From contig NZ_CP101137.1 in NCBI RefSeq assembly GCF_028473745.1, positions 6,200,001-6,264,000 of the forward strand: 64,000 nt of DNA, in the 5' to 3' direction. The notes under the pieces are model-generated. The model saw only the letters and a program-made list of their open reading frames with translations, did not search any database and was not told where the DNA came from. The stretch comes from Streptomyces sp. M92 (GTDB taxonomy: Bacteria > Actinomycetota > Actinomycetes > Streptomycetales > Streptomycetaceae). This document shows positions 34,707-41,739 of this stretch, in pieces. Position numbers and translations under genes: made by a program. Position 1 is the first letter of the stretch. Every line of letters begins with the position of its first letter.

Positions 34707-34922
34707 ATGACGGATGTTGTGGACTCGGACGAACTGCTGCGCCGCATGCACCGGGCGAGGGCCTGTGCGGTGGAGCAGGAGCGGACCTGGCGGGCCCGGA
34801 GCGAGGAGCTGCGGCCGACCGATCCGGACGGCTCCCGGGACGCCGCGGTACGGACGATGGCGTACGAGGCCGTCCTGCGGGTGCTGGACGAGGTGCTGAC
34901 CCCGGGGCGCGGTCCCCGCTGA
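34707..34922 (+). CDS. Small hypothetical protein
   Basis: A 71-residue helical, charged protein (MTDVVDSDELLRRMHRARACAVEQERTWRARSEELR) with no membrane segment or recognised family. GGAGGAC directly precedes the ATG at short spacing. A GGGTAC hexamer lies ten bases upstream but lacks a correctly spaced GNNT. Transcribed divergently from the anti-sigma gene and 49 bases before the decarboxylase. Confidence 0.5.
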   Translation: MTDVVDSDELLRRMHRARACAVEQERTWRARSEELRPTDPDGSRDAAVRTMAYEAVLRVLDEVLTPGRGPR

Positions 34923-34971
34923 CCGGCCGCGGGACGGATTGGCGACGGTGGGGCCGGGAAACCGGGTCGGC

Positions 34972-36453
34972 ATGACAGCCGACCACACCCGCGCGCCCGT
35001 GCTCGAAGCCCTCGTCGACTACCGCCGCGAGGGCCGGCTCTCGTTCACGCCGCCGGGGCACAAGCAGGCGCGCGGGGCCGACCCGGAGGTCCGCGAGGTG
35101 CTGGGCGACGCGGTCTTCTACGGCGACGTGCTGGCGACCGGTGGACTGGACGACCGGCTCACCCGGTCGCGGGTGCTCCAGCGGGCTCAGGAGCTGATGG
35201 CCGACGCGGTCCACGCCGAGCACACGTTCTTCTCGACGTGCGGGAGTTCCCTGTCGGTGAAGGCGGCGATGCTGGCGGTCGCGGGCCCGCACGAGAAGCT
35301 GCTGATCGGCCGGGACGCCCACAAGTCCGTGGTGTCGGGGCTGATCCTCTCCGGCATCGAGCCGGTCTGGGTGGAACCGCGCTGGGACGCGGAGCGGCAC
35401 CTGGCCCATCCGCCGTCGGCCGAGGAGTTCGAGCGGGCCTTCGCCGCCCACCCCGACGCCAAGGGAGCGCTGATCACCAGCCCGACGCCGTACGGCGCGA
35501 GCGCCGACCTGCGGGCCGTCGCCGAGGTGTGCCACCGGCGGTCGGCGCCCCTGATCGTGGACGAGGCGTGGGGCGCGCACCTGCCCTTCCACCCGGATCT
35601 GCCCTCCTGGGCGATGGACGCGGGTGCCGACATCTGCGTGACCAGCATCCACAAGATGGGCAGCGGTCTGGAGCAGGGTTCCGTGTTCCACCTGCGCGGC
35701 GACCTCGTGCCGCCGAAGCTGCTCGGCATGCGGGCGGACCTGCTGGGCACCACCAGCCCGTCGGCGCTGATCTTCGCCGGGCTGGACGGCTGGCGGCGGC
35801 AGATGGTGCTGCGCGGCCGGGAGCTGATGGGCGGGGCGCTGGAGCTGGCGGCCGAGGTGCGGGCGGCCGTCGAGGAGATCGACGGCATGCACGTCGAGGG
35901 CCGGGACGACTTCTGCGGCCCGGGGCTGGCCCACGGCTTCGATCCGCTGCCCGTCGTGATCGACCTCGGCGGGCTCGGTGTCTCGGGCTTCCAGGCGGCG
36001 GACTGGCTGCGCGAGCGGCGGAGCGTGGTGGCGCACCTGGCTGACCACCGCCGGGTCAACATGCAGATCACCCACGGCGACGACCGGGAGACCGCCGGGG
36101 AACTGCTCGCCGCGCTGAAGGACCTCGCGCGTGCCGCTCCGGATCTCGGTCCCGCACCGCGGGTCGAGGTGCCCTCTCCGTCCGGGTTGCGGATGCCGCA
36201 GGCGGTACTCCCCCGGGACGCGTTCTTCGGGCCGACCGAGGACGTGCCGCTCGCCCGGGCGGCCGGCCGGGTCGCCGCGGAGATGATCACGCCGTACCCG
36301 CCCGGCATCCCGGCCGTCCTGCCCGGCGAGCGGCTGGCCGAACCGGTCCTGCGGTACTTGCGCGGCGGTCTGGACGCCGGCATGTACCTCCCGGACCCCA
36401 GCGACCCGGCCCTGGAGACGGTCAGGGTGGTCGCCGCCGGGGGCGACGGGTGA
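34972..36453 (+). CDS. Orn/Lys/Arg decarboxylase family PLP enzyme
   Basis: A 493-residue fold-type I PLP enzyme of the major Orn/Lys/Arg decarboxylase group, short form without the N-terminal receiver-like wing domain of E. coli SpeF/CadA. Motifs: PGHKQARG, STCGSSLSVKAAML (PLP phosphate), IVDEAWGAHLPFHP and the Schiff-base lysine Lys228 in TSIHKMGSGLEQGS. The C-terminal domain with EMITPYPPGIPAVLPGE is typical. The substrate among ornithine, lysine and arginine cannot be told. The ATG at 34972 is preferred to 34939 because the family begins near here, but no strong ribosome-binding site is seen. Confidence 0.86.
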   Translation: MTADHTRAPVLEALVDYRREGRLSFTPPGHKQARGADPEVREVLGDAVFYGDVLATGGLDDRLTRSRVLQRAQELMADAVHAEHTFFSTCGSSLSVKAAMLAVAGPHEKLLIGRDAHKSVVSGLILSGIEPVWVEPRWDAERHLAHPPSAEEFERAFAAHPDAKGALITSPTPYGASADLRAVAEVCHRRSAPLIVDEAWGAHLPFHPDLPSWAMDAGADICVTSIHKMGSGLEQGSVFHLRGDLVPPKLLGMRADLLGTTSPSALIFAGLDGWRRQMVLRGRELMGGALELAAEVRAAVEEIDGMHVEGRDDFCGPGLAHGFDPLPVVIDLGGLGVSGFQAADWLRERRSVVAHLADHRRVNMQITHGDDRETAGELLAALKDLARAAPDLGPAPRVEVPSPSGLRMPQAVLPRDAFFGPTEDVPLARAAGRVAAEMITPYPPGIPAVLPGERLAEPVLRYLRGGLDAGMYLPDPSDPALETVRVVAAGGDG

Positions 36454-36515
36454 GGCGGCGGGTCGGGCGACGGACGTCGCGTGTGTCGCCGCGAGTGAAA
36501 CCGGTCACGTGTCCC

Positions 36516-36555
36516 GGTTCCGGGTTCGCGGAACCTCCAGAGATGGTTTAGCGTT
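36516..36555 (+). promoter_or_regulatory. Dyad and possible ECF-type promoter
   Basis: A perfect 7-bp dyad (GGTTCCG-6-CGGAACC, 36516-36535) overlaps GGAAC (36530-36534), which is followed after 17 bases by CGTT (36552-36555). GGAAC...CGTT is the form of ECF-sigma promoters. A vegetative-like TAGCGT (36549-36554) overlaps the same spot. It would drive the short transcript ending at 36648. Confidence 0.35.
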
Positions 36556-36648
36556 CATCCATACGTGGCGACGGAGTCGACGGAAATGTCCTTCGTACGT
36601 CACCGCTTACGGCCCTGGCCGGCCTCCCCCGTCCGGCCAGGGCTTTTT
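36556..36648 (+). ncRNA. Candidate small RNA or leader, about 90 nt
   Basis: In the 340-base gap between the decarboxylase and the cNMP-binding gene, a promoter-like element at 36530-36555 is followed about 90 bases later by the window's only textbook intrinsic terminator. No open reading frame with a ribosome-binding site fits in between. This could be a stand-alone small RNA or a terminated leader of the cNMP-binding gene 145 bases further on. Confidence 0.4.
36612..36648 (+). terminator. Intrinsic terminator with U-tract
   Basis: GCCCTGGCCGG (36612-36622) pairs with CCGGCCAGGGC (36633-36643) around a 10-base loop, followed directly by TTTTT. A U-tract is rare among hairpins in this genome. 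Confidence 0.85.
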
Positions 36649-36793
36649 CATGCCCTGCCGCACCCGTACCCGGATCCGGCACGGAATCGGTACGGGATCC
36701 CGCCGTCCGCCGAGGTGCCCGGGGAGCCGACAGCGTCTGAAATGGGCATAGGGAAAGCCCCGGAACCGAATCGCCGGCGAGGAGCCCCGTGCC

Positions 36794-37249
36794 ATGACCA
36801 AAGCGATCAAACTGCTGACCGCACTCCCCCAGCCGCAGCGCGCACGCCTCACGGAGCTCGCCCGGGAGGTCTCCTTCGCGGAGGACGCCCGGATCTTCGA
36901 GGCGGGCGGCCGGGCCGACCGCTTCTGGGTCATCCGCTCCGGCGCGGTCTCCCTGACCCAGGAGGTGACCCCCGTGCAGCGGGTCACGGTCGCCAGTCTC
37001 GGCGCGGGCGACCTGCTCGGCTGGTCCTGGCTGTTCCCGCCCTACGAGTGGGACTTCGGCGCCGAGGCCTTCAGCCCGGTGCGCGCCTACGAGTTCGACG
37101 CCGCCGCGGTGCTCCGCCTGTGCGAGGAGGACCCGCAGCTGGGTGTCGTGCTGGTGCGGTCGGTCGCCGAGATCCTCGCGCACCGGCTGGAGACCACCAG
37201 GGGCCGGCTCATGGAACACTACGCGCTGCACGGGCGGGGCTCCCTGTGA
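36794..37249 (+). CDS. Stand-alone cyclic-nucleotide-binding domain protein
   Basis: A 151-residue protein made of one cNMP-binding (Crp N-terminal) domain: FEAGGRADRFWVIRSGAVSL, VTVASLGAGDLLGWSWLFPP, then a C-terminal helix. There is no DNA-binding domain. The phosphate-binding cassette lacks the R-S-A-S-V pattern of true cAMP binders (GWSWLFPP instead), so ligand binding may be absent or different. GAGGAG precedes the ATG. Convergent with the MFS gene. Confidence 0.82.
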   Translation: MTKAIKLLTALPQPQRARLTELAREVSFAEDARIFEAGGRADRFWVIRSGAVSLTQEVTPVQRVTVASLGAGDLLGWSWLFPPYEWDFGAEAFSPVRAYEFDAAAVLRLCEEDPQLGVVLVRSVAEILAHRLETTRGRLMEHYALHGRGSL

Positions 37250-37264
37250 GGCGGTGAGGCGCCG

Positions 37265-38665
37265 TCAGACCCGGTAGCGGCGCAGCGCCGGCATCGCGGC
37301 GGCCAGGGCCAGCATCACCACGACGACGAGCAGTCCGCCGCCGGCCACCGCTTCCCGCGCGCCGACGGCGGAGCCCGCGCCGCCGTGCAGCACGTCCGCC
37401 AGGCGGGGACCACCCGCCACGACCACGGTGAAGACGCCCTGCATGCGCCCGCGCATCTCGTCGGTCGCGGCGGACAGCAGGATCGCCCCGCGAAACACCA
37501 TGGAGACCATGTCGGCGACGCCGGCCACCGCCAGGAACGCCACCGCGAGCCACAGGCTCGAGCTCAGCCCGAAACCGGTGATGGCGGCGCCCCAGACCAC
37601 GACCGAGCCGATCACCATCCAGCCGTGCCGGCGAGCCCGGGAGAAGGTGCCGGAGAACAGTCCGCCGGCCACCGCGCCGACGGGGATCGCCGCGAACAGC
37701 AGGCCGAGGGCGAACCCCTCGCCGTGTCCGGCGTACGTCTCGGAGGCGAGCTGCGGGAACAGCGCGCGGGGCATGCCCAGGACCATGGCGACGATGTCGG
37801 CCAGGAAGGACAGCAGCAGCACCTTGTGCCCGGCGATGTACCGGAAGCCCGCCACCACCTCCCGCACGCCCGCGCGCCGGACGGCCGTGCCCCTGAGCGG
37901 CGGCAGGGCGGGCAGCTTGTGGACCGCCCACACCGTGACGCACAGGGCCAGGGCGTCGATCAGGTACAGCTCGGGCAGCCCGATCACCGGGATGAGGACG
38001 CCGGCGAGGAGCGGGCCGACGACCTGCCCGGTCTGCATGACGGTCGAGCCGAGCGCGTTGGCGGCGGGGAGTTCGTCCTCGGGGACCAGGCGGGCGATGG
38101 AGGCGGTGCGGGCCGGGGCGTTCAGGCCCCAGAAGGCCTGCTGGAGCGCGAGCAGCAGCATGAGGACGGCCACCGACGCCAGGCCGGTGACCGCCTGGAG
38201 CCAGAACAGCACCGAGGTCACGGCGATACCGCTGTTGGTGATCAGCAGCAGCTTGCGGCGGTCCATGGTGTCGGCGACCGCGCCGCCCCACAGCGCGAAC
38301 ACGACCAGCGGCAGCAGGCCCGCGAGGCTCGCGGCGCCGACCCAGGCCGAGGAGCCGGTGATGTCGTAGATCTGCTTGGGCACGGCGACGGCGGTGAGCT
38401 GGCTGCCGACCGCCGTGACGACGGTCGACGACCACAGCCTGCGGTAGGCCGGGCGGCGCAGCGGCCGGGTGTCCATGGCCCAGCGGCGCAGGCCGCGCCG
38501 CTGGGCCTCGCCGGGGGCCGGGCCCTTGTCCCCGGCCCCCTCCGTCCCGACCCCCTCCGTCCCGGCCTTCTCCGTCCCGGCCTTCTCCGTCCCGGCCCCC
38601 TTCGCCCCCGGGCCCTCCTTCCCGGGTTCGGTACCGCTCTCGCCACTGCTCCGGCTGGTGTCCAC
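37265..38665 (-). CDS. MFS exporter (EntS-like, MFS_3)
   Basis: A 466-residue major facilitator with about 12 transmembrane helices; VADTMDRRKLLLITN is the loop 2-3 signature. Similar to enterobactin/macrolide-type exporters, substrate unknown. An unusual hydrophilic N-terminal extension of about 60 residues is built of 5-residue repeats (GAGTEKAGTEKAGTEG). The GTG at 38665 follows AGGAAG and is preferred to the ATG at 38689. It lies downstream of argO on the same strand, about 97 bases away. Confidence 0.85.
   Translation of the reverse strand: MDTSRSSGESGTEPGKEGPGAKGAGTEKAGTEKAGTEGVGTEGAGDKGPAPGEAQRRGLRRWAMDTRPLRRPAYRRLWSSTVVTAVGSQLTAVAVPKQIYDITGSSAWVGAASLAGLLPLVVFALWGGAVADTMDRRKLLLITNSGIAVTSVLFWLQAVTGLASVAVLMLLLALQQAFWGLNAPARTASIARLVPEDELPAANALGSTVMQTGQVVGPLLAGVLIPVIGLPELYLIDALALCVTVWAVHKLPALPPLRGTAVRRAGVREVVAGFRYIAGHKVLLLSFLADIVAMVLGMPRALFPQLASETYAGHGEGFALGLLFAAIPVGAVAGGLFSGTFSRARRHGWMVIGSVVVWGAAITGFGLSSSLWLAVAFLAVAGVADMVSMVFRGAILLSAATDEMRGRMQGVFTVVVAGGPRLADVLHGGAGSAVGAREAVAGGGLLVVVVMLALAAAMPALRRYRV
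38540..38599. repeat. Four 15-bp tandem repeats inside the MFS gene
   Basis: Copies of CTCCGTCCCGGCCTT (with minor variants) begin at 38540, 38555, 38570 and 38585. In frame they encode the KAGTE/GVGTE units of the N-terminal tail, so copy-number change would keep the frame. Confidence 0.85.
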
Positions 38666-38762
38666 GCGCTTCCTACATGCTCGATACATCTTTCAGGCTG
38701 CGGGCTTACTGTCGCAGATCCGTTCGAGTGCCCGAACCCCGCGTGGGCCGCTCCGGGCGCGT

Positions 38763-39377
38763 TCAGGCCCCGGCGACGAGAGTGACGCCGAGGACGATCA
38801 TGGTGACGGCGACCAGCCCGTCGAGCACCCGCCAGGCCGCGGGGCGGACCAGGAAGCGGCCCAGATGGCGGGCGCCGAAGCCCAGCGCGGCGAACCAGCA
38901 CAGACTGGCGACCGCGGCGCCCATGCCGAAGGTCCAGCGCAGCGGCCCCTGGTCGGCGGCGACCGAACCCAGCAGGAACACCGTGTCCAAGTACACGTGC
39001 GGGTTGAGCCACGTCAGCGCCAGGCAGGTGAGGACCGCCCGGCGGCGCGAGCCGGCCGCGTCGCCCTCCGCCCGCAGCGCGCCGGCCGGCCGGAACACGC
39101 GCCGGGCGGCCAGGGCGCCGTAGCAGAGCAGGAAGGCGCCGCCGACCCAGCCGACCACGGTCAGGGCGTCCGGCCAGGCCACCACCACCGCGCCGACCCC
39201 GCCCACACCCAGGGCGATGAGCAGCGCGTCGGACAGCGCGCAGATGCCGACCACGGCGAGGACCGCGTCGCGGCGGACCCCCTGGCGCAGGACGAAGGCG
39301 TTCTGGGCGCCGATGGCGACGATGAGCGAGAGGCCGGTGCCGAAGCCGGCGGCCGCGGCGGTGAGGGCGTTGGTCAT
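38763..39377 (-). CDS. argO: LysE/ArgO-type amino-acid exporter
   Basis: A 204-residue protein with about six transmembrane helices. It begins GFGTGLSLIVAIGAQNAFVLRQGVRR, the conserved first helix and loop of LysE/ArgO exporters of basic amino acids, and has ALTWLNPHVYLDTVFLLG. Divergent from a LysG/ArgP-type regulator across an 83-base AT-rich gap, the standard arrangement. The regulator senses lysine, arginine or histidine in known systems. Confidence 0.92.
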   Translation of the reverse strand: MTNALTAAAAGFGTGLSLIVAIGAQNAFVLRQGVRRDAVLAVVGICALSDALLIALGVGGVGAVVVAWPDALTVVGWVGGAFLLCYGALAARRVFRPAGALRAEGDAAGSRRRAVLTCLALTWLNPHVYLDTVFLLGSVAADQGPLRWTFGMGAAVASLCWFAALGFGARHLGRFLVRPAAWRVLDGLVAVTMIVLGVTLVAGA

Positions 39378-39412
39378 GCTCCGACGCTATGCGGACGATC
39401 ACAGGACGTACA

Positions 39413-39438
39413 GCTAAAGATTCTTACGTATCCTTAGC
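39413..39438. promoter_or_regulatory. Operator dyad between argO and lysG
   Basis: A 26-base imperfect palindrome (20 of 26 positions symmetric) with perfect outer arms GCTAA and TTAGC. It is AT-rich in a very GC-rich genome and lies midway between the divergent starts. Expected LysG/ArgP binding site. Confidence 0.65.
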
Positions 39439-39460
39439 GATTGTGATGACGGGACCGAGC

Positions 39461-40360
39461 ATGCCGGCTTTCGCGGACCTTCCCCTGGACCAGGTGCGCA
39501 CCCTGCTGGCCGTGGTGGACGAGGGCACCTTCGACGCGGCCGCGGCGGCGCTGCACGTGACGCCGTCCGCGGTCAGCCAGCGGGTGAAGGCACTGGAGCA
39601 GCGCACCGGCCGGGTGCTGCTGCTGCGCACCAAGCCGGTGCGGCCGACGGAGTCCGGGGCGGTGCTGGTGCGCCTGGCCCGCCAGGTGGCCCGGCTGGAG
39701 CGGGACGCGTACGCCGAACTCGGGCTGAGCGTGGCCGGGGAGCCGACCCGTATCCCGGTGGCCGTGAACGCCGACTCGCTCGCGACCTGGTTCCTGGGCG
39801 CGCTGACGCGGGTCCCCCAAGAGCCCCGGCTCTGCTTCGAGCTGCGCCGCGAGGACGAGGACCACACGGCGACCCTGCTGCGGGAGGGCGTGGTCATGGC
39901 CGCGGTGACCTCGTCGGCCGACCCGGTCCCCGGCTGCACCGTCCGGTACCTGGGCCGGATGCGGTATCTCCCCTGCGCCGCCCCGGACTTCGCCGCCCGG
40001 CACCTGGACGGGCCGGTGCGCGAGCGGATCGCCGAGGCGCCGGTGATGGTGTTCGACCGGCGGGACGACTTCCAGGACGGCTTCGCCCGGCGGCTCGGTC
40101 ACGGCGGCGCGAGTGCCGCGCGGCACCACGTGCCGACCTCGGAGGGGTTCGTCGAGGCGGTCGCCGCGGGGCTGGGCTGGGGCATGGTGCCCGAGCCGCA
40201 GGCACTGCCACTGCTGCGCACCGGCCGGCTGGTGGAGTTCGCCCCCGAACTGCCGGTGGACACCCCGCTGTACTGGCAGCAGTGGAGGCTCGACTCCCCC
40301 GCACTGGCCGCGCTGGCCGAAGCGGTGGCGTCGGCGGCGGAGGAGGCGCTGCGACCCTAG
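39461..40360 (+). CDS. lysG: LysG/ArgP-type LysR regulator
   Basis: A 299-residue LysR-family activator. The N-terminal winged helix is LDQVRTLLAVVDEGTFDAAAAALHVTPSAVSQRVKALE; read in parts, FDAAAAALHVTPSAVSQRV is the recognition region. The effector domain follows (VAVNADSLATWFLGALTRV, HHVPTSEGFVEAVAAGLGWGMVPE). It would activate argO in response to basic amino acids. ATGs at 39446 and 39461 are both possible; 39461 fits family length. Confidence 0.9.
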   Translation: MPAFADLPLDQVRTLLAVVDEGTFDAAAAALHVTPSAVSQRVKALEQRTGRVLLLRTKPVRPTESGAVLVRLARQVARLERDAYAELGLSVAGEPTRIPVAVNADSLATWFLGALTRVPQEPRLCFELRREDEDHTATLLREGVVMAAVTSSADPVPGCTVRYLGRMRYLPCAAPDFAARHLDGPVRERIAEAPVMVFDRRDDFQDGFARRLGHGGASAARHHVPTSEGFVEAVAAGLGWGMVPEPQALPLLRTGRLVEFAPELPVDTPLYWQQWRLDSPALAALAEAVASAAEEALRP

Positions 40361-40471
40361 GCGGGGCGCGATCGAAGGCGCGGCGCCGGTTTCACCGCGT
40401 TTCGACAGGCCACCCGGAACGGAGCAAGGCAATCACGAGGGCGCCAACGATACCGATCGCAGGTGACATTG

Positions 40472-40723
40472 ATGGACGACTGGCGAGAGCACGCCGCATG
40501 CCGCACGGAGGACCCCGATCTGTTCTTCCCGATCGGCACCACCGGCCCGGCCGCTCTGCAGACCGAGCAGGCGAAGGCGGTCTGCCGGACCTGTCCGGTG
40601 CGGGAGCAGTGCCTGCGATGGGCGCTCGACACCGGGCAGTCCATCGGCGTGTGGGGCGGGACCAGTGAGCTGGAGCGCCGGGCGCTCAAGCGCCGCGAGG
40701 CGGTGCGCAGGCGGACCGGCTGA
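40472..40723 (+). CDS. WhiB-like iron-sulfur transcription factor
   Basis: An 83-residue Wbl protein. Four cysteines (10, 38, 41, 47) ligate a [4Fe-4S] cluster. The G-[VI]-W-G-G turn (GVWGG, 59-63) and the basic tail ERRALKRREAVRRRTG are conserved. Wbl proteins bind the vegetative sigma factor and act in development, redox stress or antibiotic resistance. The ATG at 40472 has AGGTG six bases upstream. Sequence is closest in form to WblE/WhiB-type short members; the exact paralogue was not assigned. Confidence 0.92.
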   Translation: MDDWREHAACRTEDPDLFFPIGTTGPAALQTEQAKAVCRTCPVREQCLRWALDTGQSIGVWGGTSELERRALKRREAVRRRTG

Positions 40724-40753
40724 AGTCCGGACCCGGTCCGGCGGCTTCTTCAG
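40722..40753. terminator. Hairpin after the WhiB gene
   Basis: Nested arms GAAG/CTTC and CCGGA/TCCGG (40722-40748) start at the WhiB stop codon; no U-tract. Confidence 0.4.
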
Positions 40754-41147
40754 CGGCCGGTGCGGCGCAGCGGTTCCCCACGGCTGCTCCTGGCGTTCCA
40801 CCTCGGCCCGGGCCTCGTCGATGACGTCCGGGTCGATCCAGCACAGCGGGCGGGCGTCGGCCACCAGCGGCTCGTTGTCCGGGCCGCGGCCCGCCTCCCG
40901 GCCGGTGAGCACCCGGGGGCGGACGCCGGGGCCCCTTGTCGTGCGGCAGGTGCGCGTAGTCGTGCAGCCTCCGGGCCGCCCCCACCCGCACGGGCCGGGC
41001 CGCCCACCAGGCCTGCACGTCGAGGGGGCCGGCGGGCGGGCCCGGCTTGGGCACGCCGGTGAGTTCGTCGGCGCTGGAGACGTCGGCGAGGTCGGCGCCG
41101 GGCCCGCGCGACCGGCGCACGTACAGGCCCCGGTGCCGGCGGACCAC
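40750..41147 (-). pseudogene. DUF6098-type gene interrupted by a frameshift
   Basis: Two minus-strand frames together give a DUF6098-like protein. The first, from GTG 41147, reads RGLYVRRSRGPGADLADVSS to LHDYAHLPHDKGP; the second continues VLTGREAGRGPDNEPLVADARPLCWIDPDVIDEA. The junction lies at the GGGGCCCC run (40928-40935), where one extra base would restore the frame. GGAGG precedes the GTG start. The true end is unclear: the second frame runs on opposite the WhiB gene, while the third frame stops at 40750. Either a sequencing error in the homopolymer or a real inactivation. Confidence 0.6.
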
Positions 41148-41232
41148 GCCCGTCAGTTCCTCCGGTCACGACGGCAGCCCGTCCGATGCGCGCATACGCC
41201 GACCTCCCTCGTCGTGCCGTCGCGGCGACGGA

Positions 41233-41258
41233 GTACCCGCGAGGCACGGCGGGGAATC
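41233..41258 (-). promoter_or_regulatory. SigB-type promoter for the DUF6098 gene
   Basis: Minus strand: GATT (41258-41255), 16 bases, GGGTAC (41238-41233). Exact match to GNNT-N14-16-GGGTAC/T, with a predicted leader of about 80 bases before the GTG at 41147. Confidence 0.6.
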
Positions 41259-41349
41259 GGCCCGTCCCCGAACGGCGCACCCGTCCCCGGCGCCCCGTGG
41301 ACGCCGGACGTACGCTCGCGGCAGCACTGCCGTCGAGAGGGGAGTGGCC

Positions 41350-41703
41350 ATGAGCGTGCGGGTGCGCCGCGTCTACGATCCGCCCGAGCCGGACGACGGC
41401 GTACGGGTCCTGGTCGACCGGCTGTGGCCGCGGGGCGTGGCGAAGAACGAGGCACACGTGGACGAGTGGCCCAAGGGGCTCACCCCGTCGACCGAGTTGC
41501 GCCGCTGGTACCACGCGGGCGAGGGCTCGTACGAGGAGTTCGCCGAGCGGTACGAGGCCGAGCTGGCCGCGCCCGAGGCGGCCGAGCTCCTCGATCACGT
41601 GCGGGAGCTGGCGGGCGAGGGCGACGTGACACTGCTGACGGCGTCCAAGTCGCCTGCGGAGAGCCACGCGTCCGTGCTGCTCCGGCTCCTCGACGGGGCG
41701 TGA
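41350..41703 (+). CDS. DUF488 protein (YeaO-like)
   Basis: A 117-residue soluble protein with the family pattern VRRVYDPPEPDDGVRVLVDRLWPRGV, LRRWYHAGEGSYEEFAERYEAEL and VTLLTASKSPAESHA. Biochemical role unknown. GAGGGGAG precedes the ATG. A TACGCT hexamer (41311-41316) lies about 34 bases before the start and may be its -10 element. Confidence 0.88.
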   Translation: MSVRVRRVYDPPEPDDGVRVLVDRLWPRGVAKNEAHVDEWPKGLTPSTELRRWYHAGEGSYEEFAERYEAELAAPEAAELLDHVRELAGEGDVTLLTASKSPAESHASVLLRLLDGA

Positions 41704-41739
41704 GGAGCCGGAGCGGCCGCTGAGACGCGAGCTGTCCGC

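Noticed and set aside
40433..40912. Minus-strand frame opposite the WhiB gene as an independent gene
   Set aside because: Only its first third has family similarity (second half of DUF6098); the rest is antisense to a clear WhiB gene.
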